Below, one piece after another: positions 27,988 to 39,826 of a stretch of 64,000 bases of DNA. Origin of the DNA: Phlegmacium glaucopus (taxonomy: Eukaryota; Basidiomycota; Agaricomycetes; Agaricales; Cortinariaceae). The notes beneath the pieces were generated by a model that was not told where the DNA came from, did no database searches, and was given only the letters and a program-made list of their open reading frames with translations. Location of the stretch: positions 62,001-126,000 of the forward strand of contig MU130154.1 in the NCBI GenBank assembly GCA_015039465.1, written 5' to 3'. A program made the position numbers and the translations under genes. Every line of letters starts with the position of its first letter. Position 1 is the stretch's first letter.

Positions 27988-28088
27988 GTAGTTAGAAATT
28001 CTAGTATGTTCTAGGACTGTTTCAAGGTATTAAGAATGAGAATCAATGAGCACGTGACAAGATTCATTTACCTTCTGCTTCAACCACC

Positions 28089-28764
28089 ATGACCTCTTGT
28101 CAACCTTGGGCTTCATCGTCTCATGTTCGACACCCTTGGTTCGATACCAGCGTTTCCAAACGGAAACGTTGTGAAACGCCTGTCGAGGATCTTGACGAAA
28201 CAACAGTGCCCAAGCGACATCGTCGGTGCAGTACATTAGAGCATGGTTTCGCATATCTATCTATCGGGAATCCTACTACCTTGAACGTACCATGGACATC
28301 GTTGGAGAGTGACTCACGCTCTTTGGTCCCTGCCAATTCTTCTGCCATGGATTCCGACATGCTCTCTCCACAACCCGTCTACACCGTTGAGGAACCTATG
28401 GTTCCCGAGGTTAACATGAAAGCCTCTTCTTGGTATGAACCCGAGCCTGACAGTAAGAGTTTCATAGTTTATCCTTTCCAACTACCACCTTGACCTTTGG
28501 TTAGGAATAGTGATCACGGATTTAGATTTGTTTACAGAATCGGATGATGAACGCGAACGCGAGGAAAGCGTCAATATCAACCCCATTTTGCTGGATCGTA
28601 TTCGAGGCAAAGAGCTCGGCAAGAATTCACCACATCCAAAAGCGACCAGCACGGCACTCGTTTTATTTAGACCACTTCCTGGACTAGAACGACGGCAGAG
28701 CGAGGGAGTAACACAAGTAAAGGAAAAGGACCCAGACGAGAATGCCATGGATCTGGAACCGTAG
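28089..28764 (+). CDS. Hypothetical protein, acidic tail, unknown function
   Basis: I do not recognise this gene. Two exons, split by an intron around 28452-28504, encode about 205 aa. The N-terminal part has two basic clusters, SKRKRCETP and PKRHRRCSTLEHGF, that could be nuclear localisation signals, followed by a Ser/Pro-rich stretch. The second exon has an acidic run, ESDDEREREESVNINP, a mixed block ILLDRIRGKELG and a short acidic end. Frame continuity across the splice and a sensible start context support it as real. A CACGTGA element lies 33 bp upstream of the ATG. No enzymatic motif is visible. Confidence 0.55.
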
Positions 28765-28859
28765 CGCCTCGCTATAGCCTTGTTATACAATAATATATTG
28801 ATTTTAAGCTGGACAGAAAAAAAAAGTAAATACGGGAGAACTCAGAAAACTTAGGTGGG

Positions 28860-29659
28860 TCAAGAAGAGGGGCCTGGGGTGTACATGATCATCTCTTCTG
28901 TATGTCTCTGGAGGTCTGAATCTGCTGCTGGATACATGGGAGGATAAGATGTAAAGCTAGACTGCTGTTGCCTCGCATGGGCATGAGAGTGGGCAACTTG
29001 GTGCATTTTGTCGCGAGAATAAGGAGTGGTCAAATTGACAGATTCCGATGGAGAGGTCATGGAGAGCTGGGGAGAGGGATGGTGGCGGTGGGTTTGTTGA
29101 AGAGGTTGAGGGTTATACAGAGGCTGCTTAGGATGGAGAGGCTGAGCGATAGGAAGATGAGGTCGATGATATTCCATGTTGACGAGTGGTTGATGGATAA
29201 AAGGAGGAGCAGAAGGGGGGAGATCGGGACTTGGTACTGAGTCTGGATCTGGGTCTGGAGAGAACTGGAGGTGGTCATCGTCCATGTCATGATCTACCGG
29301 AGAGGGGTGATCTTGTGCTGAGAGCTTTTGAGCTGCGATCTCTTCTGCCGTGAGGAAACGACCACCTGGGCCGCGAGGGCGCCTCATTGCATGATTATGA
29401 CGAGACTCATGTAGATATGGCTAATAAGAAATAAGGGAAAAATGGGGGGCAGATGAAAGGCGGCAAGTCTGACCTTTCGCTGTCTAGAAAGACGATGAAG
29501 CTCTTCTAGACGTGTTCTCGCGACTCTCCTTTTGAGTATGCGAAAATATTGTTTTGCGTTTACGTATAAGGGCTCCTCATCGATGTTGTGAGTGAACAAG
29601 TCCTGCTGGTAAAAGGGAAAGTGCGCATCTGACTCGTTCTCCATGGCAGGAACATCCAT
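28860..29659 (-). CDS. HAP2: CCAAT-binding factor subunit HAP2 (NF-YA)
   Basis: DNA-contacting subunit of the CCAAT-binding complex. The core is [20 protein letters not shown] (subunit interaction) leading into [15 protein letters not shown] and, across an intron, [20 protein letters not shown] plus RFLT (DNA recognition). The domain sits only ~25 residues from the N terminus, and a Pro/His/Gln-rich tail of ~140 residues follows, so the architecture is domain-first. In other fungi this complex controls respiratory and iron-dependent genes. Divergent from the SAP-domain gene with 51 bp between starts. Confidence 0.95.
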
Positions 29660-29710
29660 GATTGGATCCCTCAATTATTCCAATGTCACACTTTAGTCAC
29701 GCATCCCCTC

Positions 29711-30437
29711 ATGGACTCCAACAAACTCAAAGCACTCAAGGTTGTCGACCTCAGAGCTATTTTCGCAAAGGCAAACGTCCAAGTCCCCGCGAAAGCCACA
29801 AAGAGTGACCTTATATCCAGAATTCAAGCTAGCAAACCAGCACAGGATGCCTACCTTGCTCTGTATCCACAAGATGATTTATTGGCCCCTCCAGAAGAGT
29901 ATTTAAGCTTTCTCTTATTCTTATTCTTCTCTCTGACACCTCTATTTTTTAGCGTCGATTGGAATGTAGACCAGCCAGTCGTTGTACCTCTACCTGCGAC
30001 CAAAGAGTCTAAACAACCCGCAACCAAACCAACAACCCCGCCTCCGACAGTCACACCTACTGACCCAGAGCTAGAAAAGCGCAGAAAACGCGCAGAACGA
30101 TTTGGCATTCCTTTAATTGAGCCCAAGAAACCAACTACCTCTGATGTTCGTCTCTTCCTCCTATAATACACTTCTCTCACGCTTGCTTTCAGGCTGCCGA
30201 GAAATTAAAGGAACGCGCCGCTCGCTTTGGTACCAAGGTACAACCAGACACGCCCGCGCCCGCGCCTTCCAACGACAAGAAGAATCTCAAAAGGTCGGCT
30301 CCTCAAGCAGACACGGTCGATCCAGAAGAATTGGAGAGACGCAGGAAGAGAGCAGAACGTTTTGCCACCACAGTACGCACTTGATATCATCATTCATTCA
30401 TTCCTCTCTCACATCCTCTCTTCAGGAAAAGATGTAA
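29711..30437 (+). CDS. THO1: SAP-domain mRNA-export factor (THO1/SARNP-like)
   Basis: A SAP domain fills residues ~5-40 (LKALKVVDLRAIFAKANVQV leading to PAKATKSDLISRIQ). After a Pro/Thr-rich linker come repeated motifs RKRAERFGIPL, KERAARFGTK and RKRAERFATT, which match the RAERFG-type RNA- or Sub2-contacting repeats of Tho1/SARNP. The final exon contributes only E-K-M before the stop. The yeast protein joins co-transcriptional mRNP assembly with the DEAD-box ATPase Sub2. Introns are short; the last ends in TTCAG|GAAAAGATGTAA. Good confidence from the combined SAP and repeat layout. Confidence 0.82.
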
Positions 30438-30539
30438 TCGTATTCTACCTTGTGTACTATTCTTATTTAAATAATCAATGATTGCTGTGTCACGCTCATT
30501 CTGCCTGCTCATGTGACTCGAGGCTCTTCACTAACCGCT

Positions 30540-31913
30540 ATGTCTTGCATTAGAAAAATTACAGATATGGGCTGGCCCGACATTAATGCTCTATGGATGT
30601 ACACTGTTCTACCCGATCCTCGTCTTTCTTCGGAGCTCTCGCGATTGTCCTTTGCAAATACCATCGGGGATACTGATGTTGTCACTTTCCAGCCGTGTCC
30701 AAACCCCGAGTTTTCGAACCAGGATCGCTTCGTCATTAAGGACTGGTCGTTACCTAATGGAACTTGGTCGTTTCGTGCTGTATTCGACGGTAAGTGTGCC
30801 TTACAATAGAGTACTTTATAATCTCCAACACGTTATTTGTAGGTCATGCTGGGCATGAGACTGCCGATTACGTAGCCGCTGTTCTGCCCAATATCATCCG
30901 AAATGCACTTGCGGAGGTTATTGTCCACGACCATACACCAGATGCATCCACTATATCTAATATTCTGACAACAACTATCGCTTCCTTTGACGAAGATATC
31001 GGCCGAGCTTTATTGACATTATTCCCTGATCCTGAAGCTTTGGCCAAGCTAAGCGATGAGGAGATTCGGGAAATAATTAACGATGGAGGTTCTAATTCTA
31101 CCACGATACTGCGATGCATACGGGGAACTACTGTTTTGATCTCCTTGGTTAACCCCTCAAGAACAAGCCTTTGGATCGCAAGTCTAGGCGATTGTGCCGC
31201 AGGTATGACAAAATGCTCCATGGGTGACTGAGAATAATACATTTATGCACTTTGAATAGTTCTCGGGACAAAAGAACCATCGGGAGAGTGGAGTTCAAAA
31301 GTCCTCAGTTTCTCTCATAACGGTGAGAACCCAGCGGAAGCCAACAAGGTGCGAGAACAGCACCCAGGGGAGCCGCAATGCATGTATGACAATCGTGTCC
31401 TGGGAGCGATTGCAGTCACACGAGGTCAGTGTGATGCCTCCCCAGATAGAGCTACATTGACCTTTTGTATATCCAGCAATTGGAGATTTCTCGTTCAAAT
31501 TTCCTGCCGTGTATACGGAGCGAGTTTTTCTGAATGCAAACCCCGGCTTTGAAGTTCCAGACAAAGTTCGAGGTTTCATCGGTCGGAATATTACACCACC
31601 TTACATGTCGGGAGTGCCAGAGGTGCAGCACGTAGAATTGGTACAAGGCACCAGTTCTTTTCTGCTAATGTGTAGTGATGGTTTAATGGATCTGTACGAA
31701 GATCAGAGGCTTGAGTTGGATGAAATTTTATCCAAGAGATGGGTTGGGAAAGTTGGGAGCGAGTACGAGAAGAAGGGTAATCTTGCGTTGAGTGTACTAC
31801 GGGACGCTCTTGGAGGGGAAGACGAAGAAAAGGTTTCTCGGATGATGACTGTTGAAATGTCTTTCAAGTGGATGGACGATACAACTATTTTAGTACAGAT
31901 GACTAATACTTAG
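30540..31913 (+). CDS. PP2C-family protein phosphatase
   Basis: Four exons, 30540-30789, 30843-31202, 31260-31424 and 31477-31913, join in frame to 403 aa. PP2C motifs are recognisable: SNQDRFVI (motif 1), RAVFDGHAGHETA (motif 2), LWIASLGDCAAVL, RVLGAIAVTRAIGDFSFKF, FLLMCSDGLMDLYE and WMDDTTILVQ. Metal-binding aspartates in DGH, SDG and the final DD are present. Motif 1 carries Gln where most members have Glu (usually ED). The overall length and the insert after AIGDFSFKFPAVYTE resemble fungal pyruvate-dehydrogenase-phosphatase-like PP2Cs, but the N terminus is not a convincing mitochondrial presequence, so the substrate is open. Confidence 0.85.
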
Positions 31914-31938
31914 ATTATCTTGTCTATTTACCACACCC

Positions 31939-33410
31939 ATGGCTGATTCTCATTTATTCACTTGCTTATCATGTTCAATCGCTTTTACATCCCCAGAGGA
32001 CCAGCGTTTGTCTTACATGCTATCCATTTTACATCATATTAATTCAACCACTACAGGAGATCATTACCGCTCCGACCATCATAGGTACAACATGAAACGC
32101 CGTGTGGCCTCATTACCACCCATAAGTGTCGCTGTATTCAATCAAAAGGTCCTCGAAAGGAAAAAAGAGACTGCTGTAATGTCTTCAGTCCATGGTTCTT
32201 CCTGTGAAGTCTGCAAGTTAGTCTCCGTTTCTTTTTTTGATTATTCATACACTCATATTATTCAGCAAAATGTACACCACAGAAAACGCTTATCGCTCCC
32301 ATATACATTCCAAGAAACATAAGGAAAACGAATTGAAGTCTTCTCTCAAGCAGTCTGCTAAGCTATCAACCTCAACGGACGACTCCGTTCCTGCTCTGTC
32401 CAAAGCCGTTGTATCTCTTACAATTGACCAAGATGAATCAGACGAACAAGTCATAAAATCCATCGACGAAAAGATCGCAGCTGCTCGTTCTCGCCTGTCA
32501 ACTACAAACTGCCTCTTCTGTCCTCAAGTATCTGTCTCTCTTGATGACAACCTCACACACATGTCCCTTGCGCATTCCTTCTTCATCCCCGATGCGCAAT
32601 ATCTCATAGATGTATCAGGATTGATATTATATCTTGGAGAAAAAATTGCGGTTGGGAACGTTTGCACCTACTGTAATCAAAAAGGCCGCGAGTTTAGAAG
32701 TATAGAGGCTGTCCGAAAGCATATGGTCGATAAAAGTCATTGCAAAATTGCATACGATTCAGAAGATGATCGCCTGGAACTTTCCGATTACTACGACTTT
32801 ACTAGTTCTTATCAGGACGCACCGCCAACGAGCGAAAGGAAATCCTCGAACCTCTCTGATGAAGATGCTGAACCTTGGGAGGATATGGATGACGAGGATG
32901 ATGAAGAAGTCGATGAAGTTGTTGACCAAACTGCTCAAGAAGCCAGCAGCGATGAAGATCTCCCGGAAAACGAATTGTCATATGGCGACTCCGTTTATGA
33001 ACTTGTCTTGCCGTCGGGTTCACGCATAGGTCATCGAACGATGCGTAAATATTATGCCCAATCATTCCCCGGTGCACCACGAGGCAACAAACCAGAAGAT
33101 CCCAACTCGGGAGCTGCACTAGTCCGCCGACTGCTCGCCGATAAGAACTCAGCACTCGTCCCTAGGAAAGGTGGGTTTGGCGCTTTTGGCAACGGGACAG
33201 ATGTAGTTAAAGCAAGAAATCGCGGCGAGGCTCGCGAAGCTGGTAGACATGTGAAAGAGTTCCGGGATCAAAAGCGACGAGAAGATTTCAAGACCAAGGT
33301 TGGCTTCATTCACAACTCTCAGAAACATTTCAGAGACCCTTGTATGTCATTGTGCCCTCTCACTGCTTCGTCCGCGCTGATGATTATGAATTTTTGTAGT
33401 GCTACAGTAA
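31939..33410 (+). CDS. REI1: Cytoplasmic pre-60S maturation factor REI1 (ZNF622-like)
   Basis: Zinc-finger factor that helps release Arx1/Alb1 from pre-60S particles and probes the peptide exit tunnel. The first finger is split: FTCLSCSIAFTSPEDQR, then after an intron DHYRSDHHRYNMKRRVASLP. A second, CEVC followed by MYTTENAYRSHIHSKKHK, is also split by an intron. Two more, CLFCPQ...HMSLAHSFFIPD and CTYCNQKGREFRSIEAVRKH, follow. An acidic stretch and the conserved LPSGSRIGHRTMRKYYAQSF and RKGGFGAFGNG blocks finish the protein. The terminal exon adds only LLQ before the stop at 33408-33410. Strong family match along the whole length. Confidence 0.93.
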
Positions 33411-33545
33411 ATCTCACCGACTTGACTGAATGCAAAGACATTTCTAGAAATCCATTAAATTAGGATGGTCGGCCTGAAATCAATTAACAACCATGGAATT
33501 TGAGGGTATAAGATATGGACAGCAAGAATAATAATAATCAAAGTT

Positions 33546-36500
33546 TTAATACAGATACGCCGCAGGCACCACACCCTCTTGACCTGTTCGGACGTCGCGG
33601 GCGTACCACCACCTGTATGTTGAGAAGAATTAGAAGAAGAAAAAGTATGGAATGTGCAATTTTGAACATACGCAGGATCTCGATCGTCCAAAACTTCTAC
33701 TTCGGCGCCCGCAGATATAGGTAGTTCACCTTCTCCTGTGCCATCAAACGAATATCTTGCATGTGCTGGGCGACTTGTTTCCTCTGCTAGCATTCCTCCA
33801 ACAGCATCTGACGGTGTTTCCGCTCGCATATAGTTGCTAGCATCGGGCCCAAAGGGATCCTGTTCAGGAACATCGTTTGTCGCCTTGTCCTCGGTGTTCT
33901 GCCGGCCATATAGATTTGCTCCAAGAATAGTAGTCCTCGTTGCGGCATTGATATGTTCCAAGAGGGATGACGGTCGATGATTTGTAGAATCGTCATCATC
34001 TTCATCTGCGCTGTCCAATTTGCTGAGTTTGTCGTCCTTGCGAGAGAATAAAGTCCAGAGAATCCCGATAAGTGCGAGTAAGAAAACAACTCCAGCTCCA
34101 ATAGCAATTGAAATCAAGATGACGACTCCAGTCGCCAAGAAATCTGTAATGAAATTACTTCATGTATCACACATATGAACTCAAGAATTACTTACGTCGT
34201 TGATCGAAACTGAAAGATGAGAAGGAATGGAATAGCGAAGATACCGAGCCGGAGGCACCGGTTGATGATGTAGAGACGATGTAAGGGATGATATTCTGCC
34301 CATCAAACAAAGCCGAAGAAGCATTGCCAGCAGGGGTTGTCAGAGACCCAGAGATCATGAGCATTCGGTCAGATTGAATAATCGAGTTGACAGAGTGAGT
34401 GTCCTGAAGCGGAACCATTGTCAATTGAGCAACAGTCGTGCCCTCCTCGAGGCTTGAGCCTATAATATAGACACTGAGGACTGGAAAATCGTAAATCAAG
34501 GAAAAATAACATACCTAGCGTTGCCCATTTGATTCCGTTCCAGAAAGAGAGGAAAGAAGAGCCATCGCTCGATCTGCGAGAATTTGAATTAAGTGTATCT
34601 CTCAAGACTTAACCACTCACTGTCCGGCGGCGAACACGCTGCTCGCATTCCCACTGTTGACCTCAATAGCAGAGATTGATCCTGGGATATCTGAACCAGC
34701 ACCAACGGAAGTCCATGTGGAATTATTGATGGTATATTGAACAACGTTTGCGGCAGTATTATCACTCAGTGAAATTGAGCCCGCGGCGATGAGGGTATTT
34801 TGATTGGTCTGAAAGTTGGTCAGCGAAATATGCCTCAAACAGTATGGGCAAACGTACGCCTGCATATACCACAGAAGTTACCTCTCCTTGAATTCCATTT
34901 CCAAGAGCGTTCCATTGTTTAGTGAGGGTATCGAAGCTGCAAATAGCCTGGCAGCGCAGGGAACCTGCTTGAGAAAATGAACCAGCTACGATCAGGGTCG
35001 TAGGCATCGAGGTCGACTTGGTAATCGATCGGACAACAACTGTTGAGCCTGCGATAGGCTGAAGCGATTGCAAACCATTCAGGTCCCATTCGTTCGTTGA
35101 AAGATCATACATGGCAAGTCCGTTGATTGTTGCTCCAGGTATGGTGAACTCGCCGCCAACATAGAGTGAATTACCATCCACTAGCAGGGCCCTAACAGTA
35201 CCGTTAACTTGAGAACCTAGAAGACCTTGAACAGAGGATGAGCCTGGATCGTAAATGGCCACAGCCGTGGAAATCGTCGATGTTCCTGAAGCGACGAATG
35301 AGAAGTTTCCACCCAGAATTGCAAGTTCCTTTGACGAGTTGGACCAGAATGCTCCAGCCAGAACCGCAGGAGCAGGTGCTGGAAGCGGAGGAGGGAGAGA
35401 GGCTTGTTGATTGGCTGCTTGCCTTGAAAATAGGCGTGACAATGTCATGTGTGAAATCCAAGCAGCCCGAGGAATATTGGCCCGACGACGCAAATTACTG
35501 GAGGTAGAAACTTGCGCCCCATCGAGACCAAGGGAAAGGGGCGTAATTGCTGGACCATTACTATCGCCGTTTTTGAGCATGACCAAACCTGTAGCTCCAA
35601 ACTTCTGCGAAGCAACAATGTTACCAGCCAGAAGTTGTGTGGAAGAGGTTTCATTCCCAACGAAAGTCATCTTTCCCATCACGAACCCTCCACTATTGAC
35701 CCAGGTACCCGTCTTGATATCCCAAACAGCAAAGCCAGGAGCGTTAATGCCTGATCCGTTACCCGTAACTGAAATCAATTCGGTGAAGTTTCCAGCGATT
35801 TGAATTTGATTGTTGTTGAGGCCAATGCTGGAAACGGCACCGTTAACACCAGCGACGAGAGGAGACCAGGAATTCTTCTGAACGTCATACAAGGCAATCC
35901 CTCCCAATTTATTTTGAGTAGAGCCAGAGCTAGTGTCGTGGAAGGAACCACCGACATAAAGCTCATCTCCAACGAGGACAAGAGAAGAGACCTGCCCGTT
36001 CAATCCACCATTTGCAAGGCCTACTAAACCGCCATTCTTGAAGCCGACAATATTCGAAGTTCCTGTCGCAGAGCCAGACGTAAGGTTGAACGCCCCACCT
36101 GCGAAAATGGTGCCAGAACTATGATGAGCGATGGTATTGATGCTGAAAGAATTTGGAGCAATCCCATTAATGCCACCTAGTCCATTCAGTATATCAAGCC
36201 CTAGGAAGTCAGAGGTGGTTAAAGTTGAATTAGGGAGAATTCCTTTAGTGGCACTGGTTGAGGGGAAAGAACGGGGCCATTCCAAAAATCCAACACCGCG
36301 AGCAAGACCTAGTGCTGCGCTGGTTCCATTGGATGAAGAGTCAGATGAAGTAATATTGGCTGATTTCAATACTAGCTGAACTCTGTCTGCTACTAATTCG
36401 TATTGACCGTTCTGACCGCTGCCGGCAGGACTGTCTGCAAGAGTCATCGAAATAGTAGTGACGAAATCAGGTGATGAAGGAACGATAGGCCCGCTGTATA

Positions 36501-38075
36501 TGAGAGTCGTGGCATCATCTTGATTCTGCTGAGATATAGTGGTGATAAAAGGTGGTGAATTGGCACTCGGGAAGAGGGTGACTTTGACACTGGTTCGGAG
36601 GGCACAGTCCTGGAAGTTAGTGCAGCCTGGTACCAGAAGGTTGACGTCGTAGTCGCCAGAAGCGGAAACATATGGGGTCCAAGTGAAGGTAGGTCCGGCC
36701 AAAGCTGGGGTGCCAACACTGACGGTAGACACTAGCACACTCTGAACAGTACCTGCAATATTGGTATTTGCAACTTTCGCAGTCCATTGCCCTGTTTGAG
36801 TCGAATTTGATGGATTAGGTGCGAAACATGACTGGGCATTATTGGCGTTGATTGATGATGCAAAGGCACCAGACGAAAGGAGTTGTAAAATATGCAACCC
36901 AGCTGAAGATCCAGTGAATTGTGATAATTGTATCTGAACTCCAGTGATGGCGATAGGCCCATCAAATAAGAAATCTTGGTATAAGATTGTCGGATCAGTT
37001 GAAAGAGGGCAGGGGTTCGTGCATGTCTGATTTTGGCCAGTAACAGGGTCAAGATACTTCAACGTTCGAATATTGTTGTCCGGTATTGTGGTGACTCTGC
37101 AATAATTTGATTCAAATGTTAGGAAATTAAAACAGAGTGGAATGCATACGTGAATGCCGTCGTTCCGTGATTGGCTTGGAAGGTGTTTCCAAGGCGGATA
37201 CCACTAGCGGAAATGAAGGAAAACGTCCGTAGAGTGATCAGGGGCGTCGAGTTGTCTGATGCAAACCAGCTATTTCCACTGCCGTCGGGACCGGCAGGAC
37301 AGAAGACATTTTTTATGTCGCTGAAGCCAGGAGCCGTCGACGAAGGCGACCCATCCACCTGACCACTCCCCAGAGGTATAGGAACGAGCGAAGAAGAAAA
37401 TGGCGATGCCCCAGAGGAGAAAGGTACATTCGGGTTGTTGGTGCCATTCAAAGTAGCATTACCGTTGCCGAAAGATGTAAGAAAAGAACCTGTGAAGAAG
37501 AGACTGGTGTCTGAAGAGTTCGTGGTGATAGAAGTGACTTTCGCTTGAAGACCGGAAATGCTACCAAAGGGAGGGCTGGACCAAGCCTTGGTGTTGGGAT
37601 CGTAGATGGCGATTGAACCCCCCGGAGATGAGAAACTTCCACCAACCCAAATTTGTTGCTGTTTTGAATCACAGAATAAAGCACTAATTTGGCCATTGGG
37701 AGAGTTGGAACCAAGGGATGCAAACGAGGCTGATGATGAGGTATAAGACGCGACATTGGTGGCGGGGACGCCATTGATTGAGCTGAAAGAGCCCCCCAGA
37801 TAAAATGTATCACCAAGGGTACATCCCGCTAAAATACTCCCCCCTGGATTGGTGGACGCAACGCGTGTAAGGAAACCGTCTGATGAGCGAGAGAGGAGGG
37901 TAGACGTTGTGGAATCGAATGATACTGAAGAGTTTTGAAAGAGATCTAGACCGGCAAAGGCGCCTGCAAGACCAACATTTCCCATTCGCTCAAAGTCGAC
38001 CTGAGGAAGTGCGGCCGTGACAACATGGACGGAGAGAATGATGGTGATGAGTTGAGAAAAAGATTGGAGGACCAT
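33546..38075 (-). CDS. RAX2: RAX2-type cell-polarity protein with C-terminal SH3 domain
   Basis: Type I membrane protein marking sites of polarised growth. The signal peptide is LITIILSVHVVTAA after MVLQSFSQ. The large extracellular part repeats kelch-like units such as ILAGCTLGDTFYLGGSFSSI and GNSLYVGGEFTIPGATINGL with many Asn-X-Ser/Thr sites. A membrane segment, GVVILISIAIGAGVVFLLAL, lies at about 34130-34060. The cytoplasmic tail is acidic, then an SH3 domain follows: ARYSFDGTGEGELPISAGAE, VEVLDDRDPA, and, in a separate last exon (33612-33546), WWYARDVRTGQEGVVPAAYL-Y-stop. The last intron uses donor GTATGT at 33671. Reading through that donor would give a spurious hydrophobic tail. Exon 1 joins exon 2 near 37150-37097. 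Confidence 0.88.
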
Positions 38076-38395
38076 GGTTACGGTTCATGCAAGGACTGTC
38101 GGTCGATAAAAGGAGGGTAAGGAGTTGAACAAGAATGGGCTGGGCGACTTAATACACACCGTCGAGGCTGCCCAAAGAGTCGTGGTCGTTGTTGTCAACA
38201 ACAGACTTGTTTACTTTTTCATAACAACAACAGCAAATCTTATTAAATTCAATGTATTTTAATCAAATTCTTTCTCTCCCCTCAATACAACTCCTTCCAT
38301 GTCAACATTGCTTCCAACAGCGTTCAGAAAAGGTGAACTTTGTACCAAGGATCTGCATTTATTTTTCAGCATCGTAAAAAAAAACCCATACATTC
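38076..38395. other. RAX2 upstream region, no gene
   Basis: About 320 bp between the RAX2 start and the stop of the complex I gene on the same strand. It should contain the RAX2 promoter and the complex I 3'UTR. Nothing else is recognised. Confidence 0.4.
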
Positions 38396-38845
38396 CTACA
38401 TCACGTACTGTGGATATCTAAACCTGTGAACAGCTGGTCTCTGAGCATCACTTAACAACATGCCAGCATGAGACACCTCCATTTGCTGGGCGGTATGCTT
38501 TGCATTCAGCGCAAGCCAATGGTCGCGAGAATTCATGTACATTTTGATCCATTGAGTTAGGTAGAGGTCGTCATTTGCCCTTGGCGCATATTTGTAGGTT
38601 GCAGCCCCCACTAATGACAGGAGGAGAACATTTCTCCAAAAGGCGTTTCCAAAGCCTATTTATCAATTTAATAGATGGAAAAGGGGAGAAAAGGATCACC
38701 AACCTTCTGGCGGATACACTGTAGAGTCATGGTGCTCTTCCTGATGGTGTCCGTGGTCATGGGAAGAAGAGGCAGCTCTCCGTTGCGTCAATAGAATGGT
38801 GGTTGAACGGGTGGTATTTAGGACAACTCTTCTAATAAGCGCCAT
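38396..38845 (-). CDS. Mitochondrial complex I accessory subunit (17.8 kDa type)
   Basis: Two exons, 38845-38704 and 38655-38396, join to 133 aa. The N terminus MALIRRVVLNTTRSTTILLT is an Arg/Thr presequence, followed by a His-rich stretch (SSSHDHGHHQEEHHD). Exon 2 begins GFGNAFWRNVLLLSLVGAAT, a single membrane anchor, and continues YKYAPRANDDLYLTQWIKMY with the C-terminal RFRYPQYVM. I recall this pattern from the fungal NADH:ubiquinone oxidoreductase 17.8 kDa subunit, an inner-membrane supernumerary subunit. The match to that named family is from memory. The mitochondrial single-pass layout is seen directly. Confidence 0.65.
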
Positions 38846-39187
38846 GTTTGATAGTCGAGCTCAAAAGTGCTGAGTTAATGGGAGGGCTCGGAGTCGAGCC
38901 GTGTGTATTCTGGGGGTCAACGCCTATTGATAATAAGCATCAACAACTAAGCATAAATATAGCGCAGACACTAGTAATTCCGTGACTCCTAGCTACACCA
39001 ATTTCCATCACGCATTCCCGCGTTGACAGACCTCTCATATTTCATACAAAAGATATATACATTATAATTGGATATGTAAGCTAGAACTAGTCAGTTAAGA
39101 AAGGTACACTTGAGAACAGGAACACACCTTAATGGTATGAGGGGGGGTTAACTTCCAGCTCGTATGCTGGCCTCCGGCAGCACTCAT
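38846..39187. other. Intergenic, no gene recognised
   Basis: 342 bp between two minus-strand genes. Moderately AT-rich with no conserved open frame, RNA gene or repeat that I can identify; it should include the complex I gene promoter. Confidence 0.4.
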
Positions 39188-39826
39188 CTATTGTTGCCTC
39201 TGCCTTCTTTCTCGAAAATTTTCTCGCATCTCTTGTGCAGCGCGTCTAGTCCCAGCACCGCCTGCCCACCCTTTCCGACTCAACCATGCCACTAGACGTG
39301 GTGTAAACGCGGCGGTCAAACCAATTCGAACGGGTACAAAGAGAGTTTTGTGGATGGTATAAGCCAAGACGAGCATAGCGTAGAGGCCTTCATGTCCTCC
39401 TGAGACTTGAGGATTTTTCGTGCTTTCTATTTCATCCAATCCCGGCTCAGCTGGCTTTGGGTAAATGAGGCCTGTGACTGTGGATTTGACAGAGGCAGTT
39501 ACATGAGCTACGTATTCAGCGCCGAGAAGATTTACGCCAGCAAAAGCGACTCCAAAGTCAAGAACCGACAAGGCGAGATATACTCCGAGAGCATACCAGC
39601 CATATGACTTGATGAGGTCTTTTAATCGCTGGGATAGAGAGGGATTTTGTAGAACGGGTGGTGAAGAAGGCGAGGGTGGTATGGGAGCTAAACGTGAGGG
39701 GAAATGAGTAAACGAACGAAGATTGGAGAGTGGAGCAGTTGGCTTTAATCGAAAACTATAAGTTGGTAAGAGCGGAGAATAAATTCTAGGAAGGATAGAC
39801 CTGAATACTGGCCGAAACCTTTGCAT
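39188..39826 (-). CDS. DUF1279 (FAM210-like) mitochondrial membrane protein
   Basis: Single-exon protein of 212 aa. The N terminus MQRFRPVFRSILPRIYSPLL is Arg-rich and non-acidic, a likely mitochondrial presequence, followed by a Pro/Ser-rich linker. The DUF1279 core is LSQRLKDLIKSYGWYALGVY then LALSVLDFGVAFAGVNLLGA, containing a membrane segment, and later VRIGLTAAFTPRLVAWLSRK. The C terminus is Arg/Gln-rich (RENFRERRQRQQ). Animal FAM210A/B and yeast Nat2 belong to this family and are mitochondrial; the biochemical role is poorly defined. An in-frame ATG at 39904 would add 26 residues, but the downstream one gives a cleaner targeting signal. Confidence 0.8.
   Translation of the reverse strand: MQRFRPVFRSILPRIYSPLLPTYSFRLKPTAPLSNLRSFTHFPSRLAPIPPSPSSPPVLQNPSLSQRLKDLIKSYGWYALGVYLALSVLDFGVAFAGVNLLGAEYVAHVTASVKSTVTGLIYPKPAEPGLDEIESTKNPQVSGGHEGLYAMLVLAYTIHKTLFVPVRIGLTAAFTPRLVAWLSRKGWAGGAGTRRAAQEMRENFRERRQRQQ

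Noticed and set aside
33455..33670. Hydrophobic C-terminal tail of RAX2 from reading through the last intron
   Set aside because: Splicing the GTATGT...ACAG intron restores a complete SH3 end and an earlier stop, which is the better explanation.
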